Source: Mycolicibacterium llatzerense (lineage in GTDB: Bacteria; Actinomycetota; Actinomycetes; Mycobacteriales; Mycobacteriaceae). Taken from it: a stretch of 64,000 nucleotides of DNA. Location of the stretch: contig NZ_JXST01000015.1 in the NCBI RefSeq assembly GCF_000878195.1, positions 62,001 through 126,000 of the forward strand, in the 5' to 3' direction. Positions within the stretch are counted from its first letter, which is position 1. Every line of letters starts with the position of its first letter. Under the pieces are notes generated by a model that saw nothing but the letters and a program-made list of their open reading frames with translations, was not told where the DNA came from and ran no database searches. Of this stretch, positions 19,579 through 29,869 are shown in pieces. Both the position numbers and the translations under genes were made by a program.

Positions 19579-21093
19579 TCAGCGCGCGGATTCGAGGGCC
19601 GGCTCGGACGCCAGCGTCTTGCCGTCCTGCACGATCTCCAGCCCGGACGACGAGACGTGGTACTCGGCCGAATCGGGATCGTTGATCGCGACATAGCCGT
19701 CGCCGGATGCGTGCACGGTGCCGAGCCGGATCTTCGCGCCGTCGGACAGCCGATACCCCAGGTAATACAGCACGCCGACGCTGCTGCGGCAGATCACGAC
19801 CGCCGACTGCGGCGTCCGCAAGATCATCGCGGCCTCGTCCGCACCGGCGCACCGGGCGGCCCCGTCGTAGGTGGTGAACCCGTGGGAGTCGGCGTCGGGC
19901 AGCACCATTCGCGCTGTCGTGGGAGTCAGCGTCGTGGAGCTCTCCGGTGCAGTGGATTCGACCGAGGTCACGGTCACGCCCGACGTCTCGACCGGGGTCG
20001 TCGTGGCCTCCGCCGAAGTCGTTGCGCCGCTATGGCCGTCACGTCCACCCATCAACGCCACGCCGGCGAAGACCAGGGCCACCGCCAGCAGCACCCCGAT
20101 TCCCGCGAGTGCCCAGACCGTCGGGCTCAGCCCGCGTCGCGTCGTGGTCGGCGGATTTGGTTGGTGCGCAAGCCCCATGGGCGCGGCGACCGGCGCGGCG
20201 TGAACCGTCGGAGCTCCGGGTACCGCGGGAGCCGAGGCGGACGGCGGCAGCGTCGCGGCCGCGCCACGTGCCAGTGCCGCGGCGAAATCCGCACATGACT
20301 GGAAGCGGTCAGCGGGTCGACGGGCCATCGCGATCGCCATCACGGGGTCCAGATCGGCGAGATCCGGGCGGAACTCCGCCAGCCGCGGCACCACTCCACT
20401 CAAGCGTTGGCTGATGATCACCACCGGGGTGGAGTCCCCACCCGGGGAGTGGCCGGTCAACAGCTGAAAAGCCGTGGCGGCCAAGGCGTATTGATCGGAG
20501 CGACCATCCAGGGCCTCGCCCAGCAATTGCTCCGGCGACGCGTAGTTCGGCGTGCCGAGCGTCATGTTCGTCGACGTCAGTCCGTCGAAATCGTCGACGC
20601 GGCGCGCGATCCCGAAATCGGCCAACAGCACCCGGCCACGGCCCGGACCCCCTGCGCCCAACAAGATGTTCGCGGGTTTGACGTCCCGGTGCAGTAGCCC
20701 GCGACTGTGCGCGTGATCCAGTGCGTCGGCAATCGCGGTGACGATCGCCATCACCTGTTCTCGCGGCATCCCACCGGGGCACTGCCTGCGGACAACATCG
20801 CCGGCGTCGGAACCGTCGACGTAATCCATCGAGATCCACAGTCGCCCGTCGTATTCGCCGCGGTCGTGGACTCCGACGATGTGCTGGTGCCACAACGTCG
20901 CCGCGGCGTCGGCCTCGCGCTCGAAGCGCCGCCGGTATTCGGCGTCGGCGGACAACGACGCCGGCAGTACCTTGAGCGCGTCGGCGCGGGGCAGCCGCGG
21001 ATGCTGAACCAGGTACACCTCGCCCATGCCGCCGGCACCCAATTTTCTGACCACGGTGAATCCGGCGAAGACCGATCCATCGGGCAGCGACAT
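19579..21093 (-). CDS. Receptor-type Ser/Thr protein kinase (PknE/PknF-like)
   Basis: The 504-residue protein has an N-terminal eukaryotic-like kinase domain (residues about 10-270), one transmembrane helix (about residues 322-345) and an extracytoplasmic C-terminal domain of about 155 residues. Kinase motifs are intact: [10 protein letters not shown] glycine loop, ADALKVL lysine, [11 protein letters not shown] catalytic loop, ADFGIA and TPNYASPEQ activation-segment end. A Thr/Ser-rich spacer follows the helix, then a region with two Cys. The ATG at 21093 is chosen because the family start ([18 protein letters not shown]) follows directly. Targets are not evident; the kinase lies between the rhamnose operon and the TPP lipid locus. 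Confidence 0.88.
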   Translation of the reverse strand: MSLPDGSVFAGFTVVRKLGAGGMGEVYLVQHPRLPRADALKVLPASLSADAEYRRRFEREADAAATLWHQHIVGVHDRGEYDGRLWISMDYVDGSDAGDVVRRQCPGGMPREQVMAIVTAIADALDHAHSRGLLHRDVKPANILLGAGGPGRGRVLLADFGIARRVDDFDGLTSTNMTLGTPNYASPEQLLGEALDGRSDQYALAATAFQLLTGHSPGGDSTPVVIISQRLSGVVPRLAEFRPDLADLDPVMAIAMARRPADRFQSCADFAAALARGAAATLPPSASAPAVPGAPTVHAAPVAAPMGLAHQPNPPTTTRRGLSPTVWALAGIGVLLAVALVFAGVALMGGRDGHSGATTSAEATTTPVETSGVTVTSVESTAPESSTTLTPTTARMVLPDADSHGFTTYDGAARCAGADEAAMILRTPQSAVVICRSSVGVLYYLGYRLSDGAKIRLGTVHASGDGYVAINDPDSAEYHVSSSGLEIVQDGKTLASEPALESAR

Positions 21094-21170
21094 GGTCGGA
21101 TCGTAACTGCCAGAACACGAATCGGCGGCCACTCGAGACTCGCTCGGGTGGCCGCCAGTCGACGAGTGGC

Positions 21171-22049
21171 CTAGCGCTTGTCCAGGATTCCCTCGATGTT
21201 GGAGGAACCGTGGATGCCGGTGGTCGTATCGCTTTCCAGGACCACGAACCCCTTGCCCGCGGGGTTACGCGTGATCAGCAGCGCGTCGTGCGACATCGCG
21301 GCGTTCTTGCCCTGCTTGTGCAGTGGCGTGACAATGTCGTCGTTCAGCTTCTTGAAGAAGTTGACGTCGATGTTGTCCGTGCTCCAGACCCGGTACTGGT
21401 GCTTGCTGTCCTCGGACTTGATGAACTTGTCGTCCTTGTGGCCGGTGACCTCGATGACCTGGTCGATCCACTTGTGCTCGTCGTTGCCGACCTTGCCGGC
21501 CTTGATCGCCTGAGCGATGTCGTCACGCGCCGGGCCGTACAGCCGGGTCAGGTGGATGTGCAGCTGGTTCAGCCGGCGGCCGTCCGCTGAGTTGAGCCCG
21601 AGTGCCCAGTCCGGACCGCCCGTCATGAAATGAACCGAGTCGTAGGCGTGCTTGAAGTAGTTCGGGGCATCACTACGCAGCAGGTTGTCGCATTCGATGC
21701 CGGTCTCGCGGACAGTCGGCACCACCAGCAGATCCTGCGTCTTCTGCATGTCCACGCCCGGGTGCACTGCCCAACCACGCGTCGAGTCGTGGCCCGGCCA
21801 CTGGATGTCGAAGTTCCGGCCCGGGTGCTTCGGCGAGTGCTCCAGCGGGTGCCCGTGGGTCGGCGGCCGGACGCCGTCCCAGATGGGATCGTCCTTGCCG
21901 TTGTCGCAGCCCTGGTAGTGCTGCGTGCCCGTCTCGGCGTGCGCCATGGGCGAGAGACCGAAGGCCAGCGCCGGCGCTGCCACCATGGCGGCGGCGGCCG
22001 CGATCCGGCGGGCGAAGCGGGAGCGGGTGGTCACGGTCGTGGTGGTCAT
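21171..22049 (-). CDS. cdh: Secreted CDP-diacylglycerol pyrophosphatase-like protein (Cdh family)
   Basis: The 292-residue protein has a Sec-type signal peptide ([25 protein letters not shown], residues about 14-38) and a Cdh-family domain. Key stretches are [12 protein letters not shown] after the signal, [16 protein letters not shown] near residue 110, and the HIT-like [11 protein letters not shown] near residue 160. Cdh enzymes cleave CDP-diacylglycerol to CMP and phosphatidate; M. tuberculosis Rv2289 is the family member I recall. A secreted location is odd for that substrate unless it acts on membrane-exposed lipid. The gene is alone on its strand, 77 bases upstream of the kinase start. 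Confidence 0.8.
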   Translation of the reverse strand: MTTTTVTTRSRFARRIAAAAAMVAAPALAFGLSPMAHAETGTQHYQGCDNGKDDPIWDGVRPPTHGHPLEHSPKHPGRNFDIQWPGHDSTRGWAVHPGVDMQKTQDLLVVPTVRETGIECDNLLRSDAPNYFKHAYDSVHFMTGGPDWALGLNSADGRRLNQLHIHLTRLYGPARDDIAQAIKAGKVGNDEHKWIDQVIEVTGHKDDKFIKSEDSKHQYRVWSTDNIDVNFFKKLNDDIVTPLHKQGKNAAMSHDALLITRNPAGKGFVVLESDTTTGIHGSSNIEGILDKR

Positions 22050-22154
22050 CTTGTCTCCTGAAGGTTTGGGGTGTGCTTCGGTGTTGAAGCAACCTTCGCG
22101 GAATTGACGCCCCAGGTCAGTCCACTGATCGGGCCCCCGACCGGACGAAATCGA

Positions 22155-22174
22155 TGTCCTCCGATTGGGGGACA
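22155..22174 (-). terminator. Hairpin after the AbiEi/DUF559-like gene
   Basis: Eight-base arms (22155-22162 and 22167-22174) pair with one G-U position around a four-base loop, 11 bases past the stop of the minus-strand gene that ends at 22185. There is no T run. Confidence 0.45.
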
Positions 22175-22184
22175 GACACGCGCT

Positions 22185-23084
22185 TCAGCGCACCCGCCTG
22201 CGCTGCGCCGCCAACAGCTTCTCCCGCGCCCGCAGCACCACCATCCCCGGGCTTCCTCGACCTTGCGCCGTCGACTGGGTCACCCATATGACGCTCCACC
22301 CCCGGGATTCCAGCTCCGCCGTGTGGCTGTGCACCCACTCGCGGTACCCGGGAGAATCCGCTTCTTCGTCGCACTCGACGGCCACCTTCCACCGCGGCCA
22401 GCCCATTGCCGCCCGAGTGCAAACCAATCCCCACTCGTCGTAGAACGGGATTTGCGTTTCGAGTCCCGGAACCCCTGTGCGCCGTAGCAATAGCCGAGTG
22501 TGAGTCTGAAGCGGCGATTGGGCGCCGCCATCGGCCTGTCCCAGCGATATCCGCAGTCGGTCGATACCCCGAATTCCCCGATGTGTCTCGGCCAGCGACC
22601 AGACGCGCGCAGGGTCAAGGCCGGTCTGGTTCAACAACGCATCCAGGATCGGTACCGCCTGAACGTCAGGCAGCAGTCGCCCTAAATCGAAGGCTGTCCG
22701 CGCCGCTGTCGTCACCCGCATACCGCGCGCCTCGCAGACATCGTCCGGCGCGAGCGCATATGAGCGCACCGTGAGTTCAGCGGGTGCATGACGGTTGGTC
22801 CGCACGACCTCGGCCGGCGCGCTCACGTCGAGCCACTTCGTGCCGTGCACTGCCGCCGCCGAGAGCCCACACAACACGGCGTCGGGCCCGGCGAACAGCC
22901 ACGCCGCCTGCGCTCGCAGCATCGGCGTCAAGGTCACCTCGTTGGCGAGATAGACGCCCCGATAGATGGCGCGGTACTCGGCGCGGAGCTCGTGCTTGGT
23001 GAGTAGTCCTGCTGCCAACGCCGCGCCACCGAGGAACGGGGCGGGTCGCGCACCGGGAAAGACGCGGGCGAGTGGCTGGTCCAT
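22185..23084 (-). CDS. AbiEi/DUF559-like protein
   Basis: The 299-residue protein resembles a family abundant in mycobacteria. The N-terminal part has an AbiEi-antitoxin-like pattern (YRAIYRGVYLANEVTLTP, then AVLCGLSAAAVHGTKWL near residue 70), and the C-terminal part is a DUF559/Vsr-type nuclease-like domain (KVAVECDEEADSPGYREWVHSHTAELESRGWSVIWVT, about residues 230-266), where the acidic VECD residue would be catalytic. No partner toxin gene is adjacent. ATG 23084 is preferred, as an upstream in-frame start adds only unlike residues. Function in mycobacteria is unknown; calling it an antitoxin would be premature. Confidence 0.65.
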   Translation of the reverse strand: MDQPLARVFPGARPAPFLGGAALAAGLLTKHELRAEYRAIYRGVYLANEVTLTPMLRAQAAWLFAGPDAVLCGLSAAAVHGTKWLDVSAPAEVVRTNRHAPAELTVRSYALAPDDVCEARGMRVTTAARTAFDLGRLLPDVQAVPILDALLNQTGLDPARVWSLAETHRGIRGIDRLRISLGQADGGAQSPLQTHTRLLLRRTGVPGLETQIPFYDEWGLVCTRAAMGWPRWKVAVECDEEADSPGYREWVHSHTAELESRGWSVIWVTQSTAQGRGSPGMVVLRAREKLLAAQRRRVR

Positions 23085-23202
23085 GCGTCGAGCATCGCTG
23101 CGCCCACCGACAGGTCGGCTGCCTCTGCCCACGGTTATCCACAGGGGCGGCGCTGCTGGCTGCCGTGGCCTGTCTCTACGACCAGCAGAGCCGGGGTACT
23201 AC

Positions 23203-23264
23203 GGCGAATGTGCATGTTCCGGTTGAGATTTCGCGCATTTACCAGCCAAACCTGCACATTCGCC
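23203..23264. repeat. Perfect 12-base inverted repeat upstream of the FAAL gene
   Basis: GGCGAATGTGCA at 23203-23214 and its exact complement at 23253-23264 flank a 38-base spacer. Complementarity continues weakly inward for a few more bases. The element lies in the 261-base gap between the divergent AbiEi-like and FAAL genes, about 80 bases before the latter. It could be an operator, a transcript hairpin or a small intergenic repeat. Confidence 0.55.
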
Positions 23265-23345
23265 ATAGCACCGCCCACCGGATGTAGCACCTGGCCGCCA
23301 AACCAGCTACCACCGCTCTCATGGGAGTTGAGTAGCCTTGGCGCC

Positions 23346-25058
23346 ATGTCCGATGCGTCGATCCTCTCTGTGCTGCGAGAGCGCGCCGGCCTGACTCCCG
23401 ACGACGTGGCGTTCACCTTCACCGATTACGACCACGACTGGGACGGCGTCACCGAGAGCCTGACCTGGGCACAGCTGTACCGCCGCACCCTCAACGTGGC
23501 GCACGAGCTCAGCATGCACGGCGCCCCCGGCGACCGGGCGCTGATCATCGCGCCGCAGGGGCTTGCGTACATCGTCGGGTTCCTGGGCGCCATGCAGGCG
23601 GGTTTCATTGCAGTACCGCTGTCGGTGCCGCTACCGGGCTCGCACGACGAGCGCGTCAGCGCCGTCATCACCGACACGTCGCCGACGGTCGTGCTGACCA
23701 CCGCCGCCGCGTTCGACATCGCGGCGCAGAACGTGGACGACGGCGCCTCCATGGTCGCCGTGATCGCCGTCGACACCCTGGATCTGGACGCCGACCGAGA
23801 TTTCGACGAAGACGTGCCCGCGGGCCCGGACATCGCCTACCTGCAGTACACCTCTGGCTCGACGCGGCTGCCGGCCGGCGTGATGATCTCGCACAAGAAC
23901 CTGCGGGTGAACATCGAGCAACTGCTCGCCGATCTACTGTCGCAGCACGGCGGCGAGCTGCCACCCGGCTCGGCGCTGGTCTCGTGGCTGCCCTTCTACC
24001 ACGACATGGGCCTGGTGCTCGGGATCGCGGTACCGATCTTCTCCGGGCACACGGGTGACCTGATGAGTCCCATCGCATTCCTCACCCGCCCGGTGCGCTG
24101 GCTGCAGGCGCTGTCCCGGAACCACCGGGCATGGTCGGCCGCCCCGAACTTCGCGTTCGACCTCGCCACCCGGCGCGTCACCGATGCCGAGATGGCCGAG
24201 CTCGACCTCAGCGGCGTCGTCGGCATCAACAACGGTGCCGAACGCATTCACCCACCCACCTTGGTCAAGTTCGACGATCGCTTCGCGGCCGTCGGCTTCC
24301 GGCCCGAGATGATGGTGCCGTCGTACGGCCTGGCCGAGGCGACGCTGTACGTGGCCAGCGGCGCGCACGGCCGGCCGCCCGAGGTCGTCGAGTTCGCCGC
24401 CGACGAACTGACCCAGGGCATCGCACTGCGCAAAGCAGGTGGGACGCCGCTGATGCGATACGGGCGGGCGCCGTCGCCACTGCTGGAGATCGTCGATGCC
24501 GATACTTGCCAGGTCTGCCCTGACGGTGTCGTCGGCGAAATCTGGACCCGCGGCGACAACGTCTCCGCCGGCTACTGGCGCAAGCCCGAGCAGACCGGAT
24601 CCGCATTCGACGCGACTCTGGCGGACGCCCCCGAGGGCACACCCGAGACGGGCTGGCTGCGTACCGGAGACCAGGGCTTCATCTCCGACGGTGACCTGTT
24701 CATCGTGGGCCGCATCAAGGACATGCTGATCGTGCGCGGCCGCAACCACTACTCCGATGACATCGAAGCAACGGTGCAGAAGATCAGCCGTGGCCGGGTG
24801 GCGGCGATCGCCGTGACCGACGACCACACCGACCAGCTGGTCACCATCATCGAACTCAAGGCGCGAGCCGACGCCGACGAGCTCACGGTGATGAAAAATG
24901 ATGTGGTCGCCGCGATTTCGCGGGCACACGGGTTGCAGGTCGCCGACGTGGTGCTGGTGGAGGCGGGCTCGATCCCGACCACCACGAGCGGCAAGATGCG
25001 CCGCTCGGCCTGCGCTGAGCAGTACCGGCAAGGGCAGTTCACTCGGTTGGACGCGTAG
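23346..25058 (+). CDS. fadD23: Long-chain fatty acyl-AMP ligase (FAAL, FadD23-like) of the TPP locus
   Basis: The 570-residue enzyme activates a fatty acid as acyl-AMP and passes it to the polyketide synthase. FAAL hallmarks are the opening FTFTDYDHDWDGVTESLTWAQLYRR, the ATP-binding YTSGST at residues 168-173 followed by RLPAGVMISHKNL, WLPFYHDMGLV near residue 215, RTGDQG at 439-444, and a C-terminal SGKMRRS with the family Lys at about 550. Its neighbours (PapA, MmpL, PE-PPE-domain protein, bimodular Pks) identify the trehalose polyphleate locus. ATG 23346 begins the conserved region; an upstream in-frame start would cross the inverted repeat. Naming as FadD23 follows usage in rapid growers, from memory. 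Confidence 0.9.
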   Translation: MSDASILSVLRERAGLTPDDVAFTFTDYDHDWDGVTESLTWAQLYRRTLNVAHELSMHGAPGDRALIIAPQGLAYIVGFLGAMQAGFIAVPLSVPLPGSHDERVSAVITDTSPTVVLTTAAAFDIAAQNVDDGASMVAVIAVDTLDLDADRDFDEDVPAGPDIAYLQYTSGSTRLPAGVMISHKNLRVNIEQLLADLLSQHGGELPPGSALVSWLPFYHDMGLVLGIAVPIFSGHTGDLMSPIAFLTRPVRWLQALSRNHRAWSAAPNFAFDLATRRVTDAEMAELDLSGVVGINNGAERIHPPTLVKFDDRFAAVGFRPEMMVPSYGLAEATLYVASGAHGRPPEVVEFAADELTQGIALRKAGGTPLMRYGRAPSPLLEIVDADTCQVCPDGVVGEIWTRGDNVSAGYWRKPEQTGSAFDATLADAPEGTPETGWLRTGDQGFISDGDLFIVGRIKDMLIVRGRNHYSDDIEATVQKISRGRVAAIAVTDDHTDQLVTIIELKARADADELTVMKNDVVAAISRAHGLQVADVVLVEAGSIPTTTSGKMRRSACAEQYRQGQFTRLDA

Positions 25059-25069
25059 CCCGCGCCCCG

Positions 25070-25711
25070 ATGTGGATCACCCTGCTGGTGATGGCGGTCG
25101 CGGTCAGCCTGGAGCCGTTCCGGATCGGCATGTCCGTCGTCATGCTGAACCGGCCGCGCCCGCACCTGCAGCTGGCCGCCTTCCTGTGCGGCGGTTTCCT
25201 GATGGGTCTGACCGTCGGCGCGATCGTGCTGTTCTTCCTCGAGTCACGGTTACCCGCTTGGGCCTCAGCGCATTTCAATCTGCCGACGGTGCAGATCGTC
25301 ATCGGTGTCCTGGCCTTGGTGGCCTCGTTGTTCCTGGCCGTGACCACAGGGCGCGACCGCCAGGCGCCTGAGTGGCTGAGCCGGTTGCTCGACGGCCGGT
25401 CGCTGTGGGTCGCCGGCGTCGCGGGCCTGGGCATCGCGCTGCCCTCGGTCGACTATCTGGCCGCGCTGGCCGTGATCGCCGCCGCGCGGGTCGAAGCCGA
25501 CGTCCGGATGAGCGCCCTGGTGGCATTCAACGTGGTGGCGTTCTCGTTGGTCGAGGTCCCGCTGCTGGCCTACCTCATCGCGCCGCAACGCACGCGCGCA
25601 GCAATGAGCAAGCTGCACAACTGGATTCGCGCCCGGCAGCGGCACGAAGTCGCTGGTCTGCTGGCGGCGGTCGGCGTGGTGCTGGTCGCGGCGGGTGCGC
25701 TGGGGATCTGA
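25070..25711 (+). CDS. Gap/Sap-like integral membrane protein (glycolipid addressing)
   Basis: The 213-residue protein has six hydrophobic segments and resembles the Gap family (GPL-addressing protein) and Sap (sulfolipid-addressing, Rv3821). The shared opening is a helix with AVAVSLEPFRIGMSVVMLNRP, and GLGIALPSVDYLAALAVIAA forms the fourth helix. These proteins accompany MmpL transporters in surface glycolipid loci and help bring the lipid to the cell surface. It starts 11 bases after the FAAL stop, so the two are co-transcribed, and it ends three bases from the stop of the converging PE-PPE-domain gene. Confidence 0.82.
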   Translation: MWITLLVMAVAVSLEPFRIGMSVVMLNRPRPHLQLAAFLCGGFLMGLTVGAIVLFFLESRLPAWASAHFNLPTVQIVIGVLALVASLFLAVTTGRDRQAPEWLSRLLDGRSLWVAGVAGLGIALPSVDYLAALAVIAAARVEADVRMSALVAFNVVAFSLVEVPLLAYLIAPQRTRAAMSKLHNWIRARQRHEVAGLLAAVGVVLVAAGALGI

Positions 25712-25714
25712 CCC

Positions 25715-26866
25715 TTAGTGCGCGCTCGGCCCGTGGCTCAGCACGTAGTTGATACCCGACATCAGCTGGGAGACCGGGTCGGCGGCACCACCGAAGGCGG
25801 CCTGCGTGGCCGGGGCGGTGGCGGCGGCCGGGTCGTAGCCGTGCACCGGGTCGACCTCGATGGGCGCGGTCGCCGGGTCGTCGTTGCGTGAGTACCCGCT
25901 GTCGATCATCGGTTTCATCACGGCGTCAAGGTGATTCATGTCCGCTTCGGACATGCCGAGGTACTTGAACGGCACCACGAGCGGCAGGTGCTGCTCGGGG
26001 ATCAGGTACGTCGTGGTCTTGGCGCCGCGGGAGTTGACGGTCGTGATGATGTTCTGCGGCGGCACGTTCTTCGGGTTGGTGAAGGCCACCGCGGTGTGGC
26101 CGGTGGCCAGGCCGACGACCGCGTTCGCCAGTGCCATCAGGTTGTCCGGCCGGTCCGGCCAGTCGGCGATGCTGTCGTATGCGGAGACGAATTGGTGTGT
26201 GTCGTACTGACTGTCGACCGCCGGCGGCATCAGGAAGTCCAGCGCGGGCACCGTGCTGCCCACGGGAAAGGTCTGCCGCAGGAAGCTCTGGGTCCAGGGG
26301 TTGACCGTGAGGGGGTCGCCGTAAGTGGCGAACGACAGCTCGTTCGGCGCCGGCGCAGCCGGGTCATAGGCGAGCCGGTCCTGCACGGCGTGCACGACCA
26401 TCGCGCCCTCCGACAGGCCGATCACGGTGCCGGGGCCGCCTTCACGGACCCGGCGGATGACGTTGTCCTGCCCGATGTCGACGGACTCACCGATGCTCGG
26501 GCCGTTCAACCCGATCTCCGGCATCTTCTGGTGCAGTTCCTCGACGCCGGGGATGAAGCTGAGCACGTGGCCCTGAACCTGACCGGCGGGGTAATCGACG
26601 ATCTCGCGTTGCAGGCCCGGGAACCAGTCCGCGCCGGTGCGCCGGATGTACTCGTCGTACGGAATGCCCATGACGTGGGCGCCGCCGAGGGCGTACCCGC
26701 GGCCGGGAGTACCGATCGGCGGGATGGCGGGGACGATCGTGTCGCCGGACCCGGAGCCACCCGAAGGCTCGTCGGCCGTCGCGATCCAATCCGCGAGAGG
26801 GCCGCTGGCTCCGACCGTCAACAGCGTGGTGGCAATTGCCAACGAGCTGGCAAGTCGCTTGTTCAT
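25715..26866 (-). CDS. Exported PE-PPE-domain serine hydrolase/acyltransferase of the TPP locus
   Basis: The 383-residue protein has a signal peptide ([27 protein letters not shown]) and an alpha/beta hydrolase domain of the PE-PPE type, with the nucleophile Ser152 in GLSEG and a PLDR-free middle region ending in [13 protein letters not shown]. In the TPP pathway the corresponding protein, called PE, transfers polyphleic acids between trehalose esters outside the membrane. Related enzymes finish other trehalose lipids. ATG 26866 overlaps the mmpL stop by four bases (ATGA), so mmpL and this gene are coupled. It has no PE or PPE helical domain despite the domain name. Confidence 0.87.
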   Translation of the reverse strand: MNKRLASSLAIATTLLTVGASGPLADWIATADEPSGGSGSGDTIVPAIPPIGTPGRGYALGGAHVMGIPYDEYIRRTGADWFPGLQREIVDYPAGQVQGHVLSFIPGVEELHQKMPEIGLNGPSIGESVDIGQDNVIRRVREGGPGTVIGLSEGAMVVHAVQDRLAYDPAAPAPNELSFATYGDPLTVNPWTQSFLRQTFPVGSTVPALDFLMPPAVDSQYDTHQFVSAYDSIADWPDRPDNLMALANAVVGLATGHTAVAFTNPKNVPPQNIITTVNSRGAKTTTYLIPEQHLPLVVPFKYLGMSEADMNHLDAVMKPMIDSGYSRNDDPATAPIEVDPVHGYDPAAATAPATQAAFGGAADPVSQLMSGINYVLSHGPSAH

Positions 26867-29838
26867 GCGTTGCTCCCCTGCGGTTTTGGTCGTGACGGCC
26901 ACCAGTTCGCCTCTCCGACGAGCGTGGCCATGGCGGGCACGGTGATGGTCCGCACCAGGAAGGTGTCCAGCAGGATGCCGGCGCCGATGACGAATCCGCC
27001 TTGGATCACCGTGCCGATGCTGGAGAACAACAGACCCCACATCGAGGCCGCGAAGATCAGGCCGGCCGCGGTGATCACCCCGCCGGTCGACGACAGCGTG
27101 CGAATGATGCCGTAGCGCATGCCATGTGGCGACTCGTCACGCATGCGCGAGACGAACAGCATGTTGTAGTCGGCGCCGACGGCGACCAGCACCACGAAAG
27201 CCAGTGGTGGGACGGTCCAGTGCAACGGCTCGTGGAACAGGTACTGGAACACCACGACCCCGATACCGAGCGCGGCGAAGTACGAAAGCACCACGGAGCC
27301 AACCAGATACAGCGGCGCGATCAGCGACCGCAGGAGCAGCATCAGGATCAGGAGCACCACGGCGATGGTGACGATGATGATGAACCGGATGTCGTTCTGG
27401 TAGTAGTCGCGAGTGTCCTTGAGCGCCACCGGATATCCGCCCATCGACACCGTCGCATCGGACAGCGACGTGTTCGGCTGAGCGCCGCGGGCGGTGTCGC
27501 GGATGGTGTTGACCTGATCCATCGCGGCGGAGCTGAACGGGTCGAGCTTGGTGAGGACCAGATACCGCACCGAGTGTCCGTCGGGCGAGATGAACATCTT
27601 GGACGCCGACTTGAAGGCCGCCAGCTGCAGCACCTCGGGCGGGATGTTGAATCCTGCCTGGGTCGGGCCGGCCGCGTTCTGTTTCATCGACAGCAGGAAC
27701 GCCCCGGCCTGGTCGAGACCTGAACGCATCAGCTTGATCTGGTCGACGACCTCGTCCACCCCATTGGCGACTTCGCGGCTCCCGGTCGCCGACCGATCGG
27801 CGCCCTGCCGGAGTTTGGTCAGGTTGGCCTGCGCGCCGGCGGGGCTGTCCATCCCCATGCTGCGCATCACCTTGGTCAGGTTGGTCATCGCGCTCTGGAG
27901 CTGGGCCACCGACGCGTTGAGCGTCTTCTGATCTTGCATGGTCTGCAGCTGCCCGGCGAGCTTGTTGATCTCGTCGATGGTGCCGTCCTGGCGCGCCTGT
28001 TCGAGCCGCTGGAAGTGGCCGCGGGTTTCGGCGCAGGACAGGTCGAGGTCGCACACCGCGTTGTTCTGCAGCGCCGCCAGCACCGGGCCGACCCAGCCGA
28101 ACATGTCCTTGGCCGCCGTGTAATTCAGCCCGAGGGTATTACCGAGCTTGCTGACGCTGTTGACGAGCTTGGCCGCGACCTCGACGTTCTGCACCAGCTT
28201 GTTGCCGCCGTACTGGCTGCGTATCGCGGTGAAGGCATCCAGCGTCGTCTGGAGTTGCGTGGCGATCTGACCGACCTGGCCGCGCACGTCGCTGAGGTTG
28301 GTCGCGAGCGTGTCGGCGCCCTTCGCCAGCCGGTTGATGTCGTTGGTGCGCTCGCCGATCATGCCCGCGCCCTCGGTCAGCCGGTCACCGACCAGGCCCG
28401 CTTGGAAGGTGGCCCGGAACTCCGGCGGCACCTCACCGAGGGGACGGGTGATGCCGCTGACCATGGCGACGTCCGGCAGTTGGCTGATGCGTGACGCCAT
28501 CTGCTCCAGGTCCGCGAGGGCCTGTGGCGTGCGCAGGTCACGCGGCGATTGGACGAGGACGTACGACGGCACGGACTGGTTGACGTTGAAGTGGCTCTCG
28601 AGCGCGGCGTACCCGACGGAGCTTGGGGCGGACGAGGCGACGGCCTTACGGTCGTCGTAGTTGAACTTCGCGAAGCTCGCGGCACTGGCCAGCAGGATCA
28701 GCACCAGCAGGCTGGCCACCAGGTGCAGTCGCGGGCGGCGGACGATGCGGGCGCCGGACCGGCGCCACAGCTGTGCGGTGATCTCGTTTCGCGGCTTGAT
28801 CCAGCCCTTCGGCCCGACGAGCGTGATGATCGCGGGCAGCAGCGTCACCGCGGCGAGGAAGGCCACCAAGATGCCGATCGCCGACGACACCCCGACGGTG
28901 GAGAAGACGCCCATCTTGGCGAAGCTGATGCCGAGGAACGTGACGCCGACCGTCGCCGCCGAGGCGGTGATGACCTTGCCGACGGACGTCAGCGCCTTGC
29001 GCACCGCGTCGGTTGACTCGTCGCCCTGCCGCACATAGTCGTGGTAGCGGCTGATCAGGAACACCGCATAGTCCGTGCCCGCGCCGAAGATCATGGCGCT
29101 CAGCAGGATGATGGCCTGGTTCGACACCCCCAGCCCGGTCAGTTGGGACAGCCCGGCGACCGCGGCCTGCGCGATCACCAGGGACATGCCGATGCCGGCC
29201 AGCGGCAACATCATGGTGACGGGGTTGCGATAGACAACCAGCAGGACCAGGAGCACCAGGACCGCGATGGCGATCTCGATGGGCATCCGGTCCTTCTCAC
29301 CCGCGACGGTGAGGTCGGCAACGGTGGCCGCCGGCCCGGCGAGCTGGATCTTCAGCGGACTGCCCGCGGTGCTGTGTTTGACGATGTCGGCCACCCGGTT
29401 GTAGGCGGCGTACGACTGCGGCGTGCCCAGCGCGCCGGTCAAACCGACCGGCAACACCCAGGCCTTCTTGTCCTTGCTGGTCAGAAAGTTCCGCAGCGGT
29501 GGGGTGCTGATGAAATCCTGCAGCATGACGACGTCGTGCGGATCGTCGCGCAGGGCGTCCACCAACTTGCGGTAGGTGGCTTCATCGGCCCGATCCAGGC
29601 CGCGGTCGTTGACGAGAACCACCAGCAGCAGGTCGTCGGTGCCGGGTTCTTTGAACGCCTCGGTCATGTGCCGGGCGGCGACGCTCGACGGGGAGTCGGC
29701 GGGCAGCATGGCCAGCGGATGCTTCTGGGCCATGTCGTTGAGGCTCGGCACAGCCAGCGGCAGGGCCACGGCGAGCGTGATCCACAGGCCGATCACCACC
29801 CAAGGCCACCGCACTACAAAATCGGCTAGCCGTCGCAA
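26863..29838 (-). CDS. mmpL10: MmpL10-like RND lipid transporter
   Basis: The 991-residue protein has the RND layout: helix 1 near residues 12-32, a large periplasmic loop, helices 2-6 (about residues 190-380), a second loop (about 400-760) and helices 7-12. The proton-relay Asp-Tyr pairs of MmpL proteins are visible as D256-Y257 ([10 protein letters not shown]) and D890-Y891 (VGADYNMLF). In the TPP locus MmpL10 exports the diacyltrehalose precursor. The second loop contains a long helical region with heptad-like repeats. The start is TTG at 29838, supported by AAGGGG about seven bases upstream. It follows papA by 31 bases on the same strand. Confidence 0.92.
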   Translation of the reverse strand: MRRLADFVVRWPWVVIGLWITLAVALPLAVPSLNDMAQKHPLAMLPADSPSSVAARHMTEAFKEPGTDDLLLVVLVNDRGLDRADEATYRKLVDALRDDPHDVVMLQDFISTPPLRNFLTSKDKKAWVLPVGLTGALGTPQSYAAYNRVADIVKHSTAGSPLKIQLAGPAATVADLTVAGEKDRMPIEIAIAVLVLLVLLVVYRNPVTMMLPLAGIGMSLVIAQAAVAGLSQLTGLGVSNQAIILLSAMIFGAGTDYAVFLISRYHDYVRQGDESTDAVRKALTSVGKVITASAATVGVTFLGISFAKMGVFSTVGVSSAIGILVAFLAAVTLLPAIITLVGPKGWIKPRNEITAQLWRRSGARIVRRPRLHLVASLLVLILLASAASFAKFNYDDRKAVASSAPSSVGYAALESHFNVNQSVPSYVLVQSPRDLRTPQALADLEQMASRISQLPDVAMVSGITRPLGEVPPEFRATFQAGLVGDRLTEGAGMIGERTNDINRLAKGADTLATNLSDVRGQVGQIATQLQTTLDAFTAIRSQYGGNKLVQNVEVAAKLVNSVSKLGNTLGLNYTAAKDMFGWVGPVLAALQNNAVCDLDLSCAETRGHFQRLEQARQDGTIDEINKLAGQLQTMQDQKTLNASVAQLQSAMTNLTKVMRSMGMDSPAGAQANLTKLRQGADRSATGSREVANGVDEVVDQIKLMRSGLDQAGAFLLSMKQNAAGPTQAGFNIPPEVLQLAAFKSASKMFISPDGHSVRYLVLTKLDPFSSAAMDQVNTIRDTARGAQPNTSLSDATVSMGGYPVALKDTRDYYQNDIRFIIIVTIAVVLLILMLLLRSLIAPLYLVGSVVLSYFAALGIGVVVFQYLFHEPLHWTVPPLAFVVLVAVGADYNMLFVSRMRDESPHGMRYGIIRTLSSTGGVITAAGLIFAASMWGLLFSSIGTVIQGGFVIGAGILLDTFLVRTITVPAMATLVGEANWWPSRPKPQGSNA

Positions 29839-29869
29839 CTGAGGCCCCTTGTCGAGCCCGCCCGACGGG

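Noticed and set aside
22185..23084. Reading the AbiEi/DUF559-like gene as half of a type IV toxin-antitoxin pair
   Set aside because: No AbiEii-type nucleotidyltransferase gene lies on either side, so an antitoxin role is not supported.
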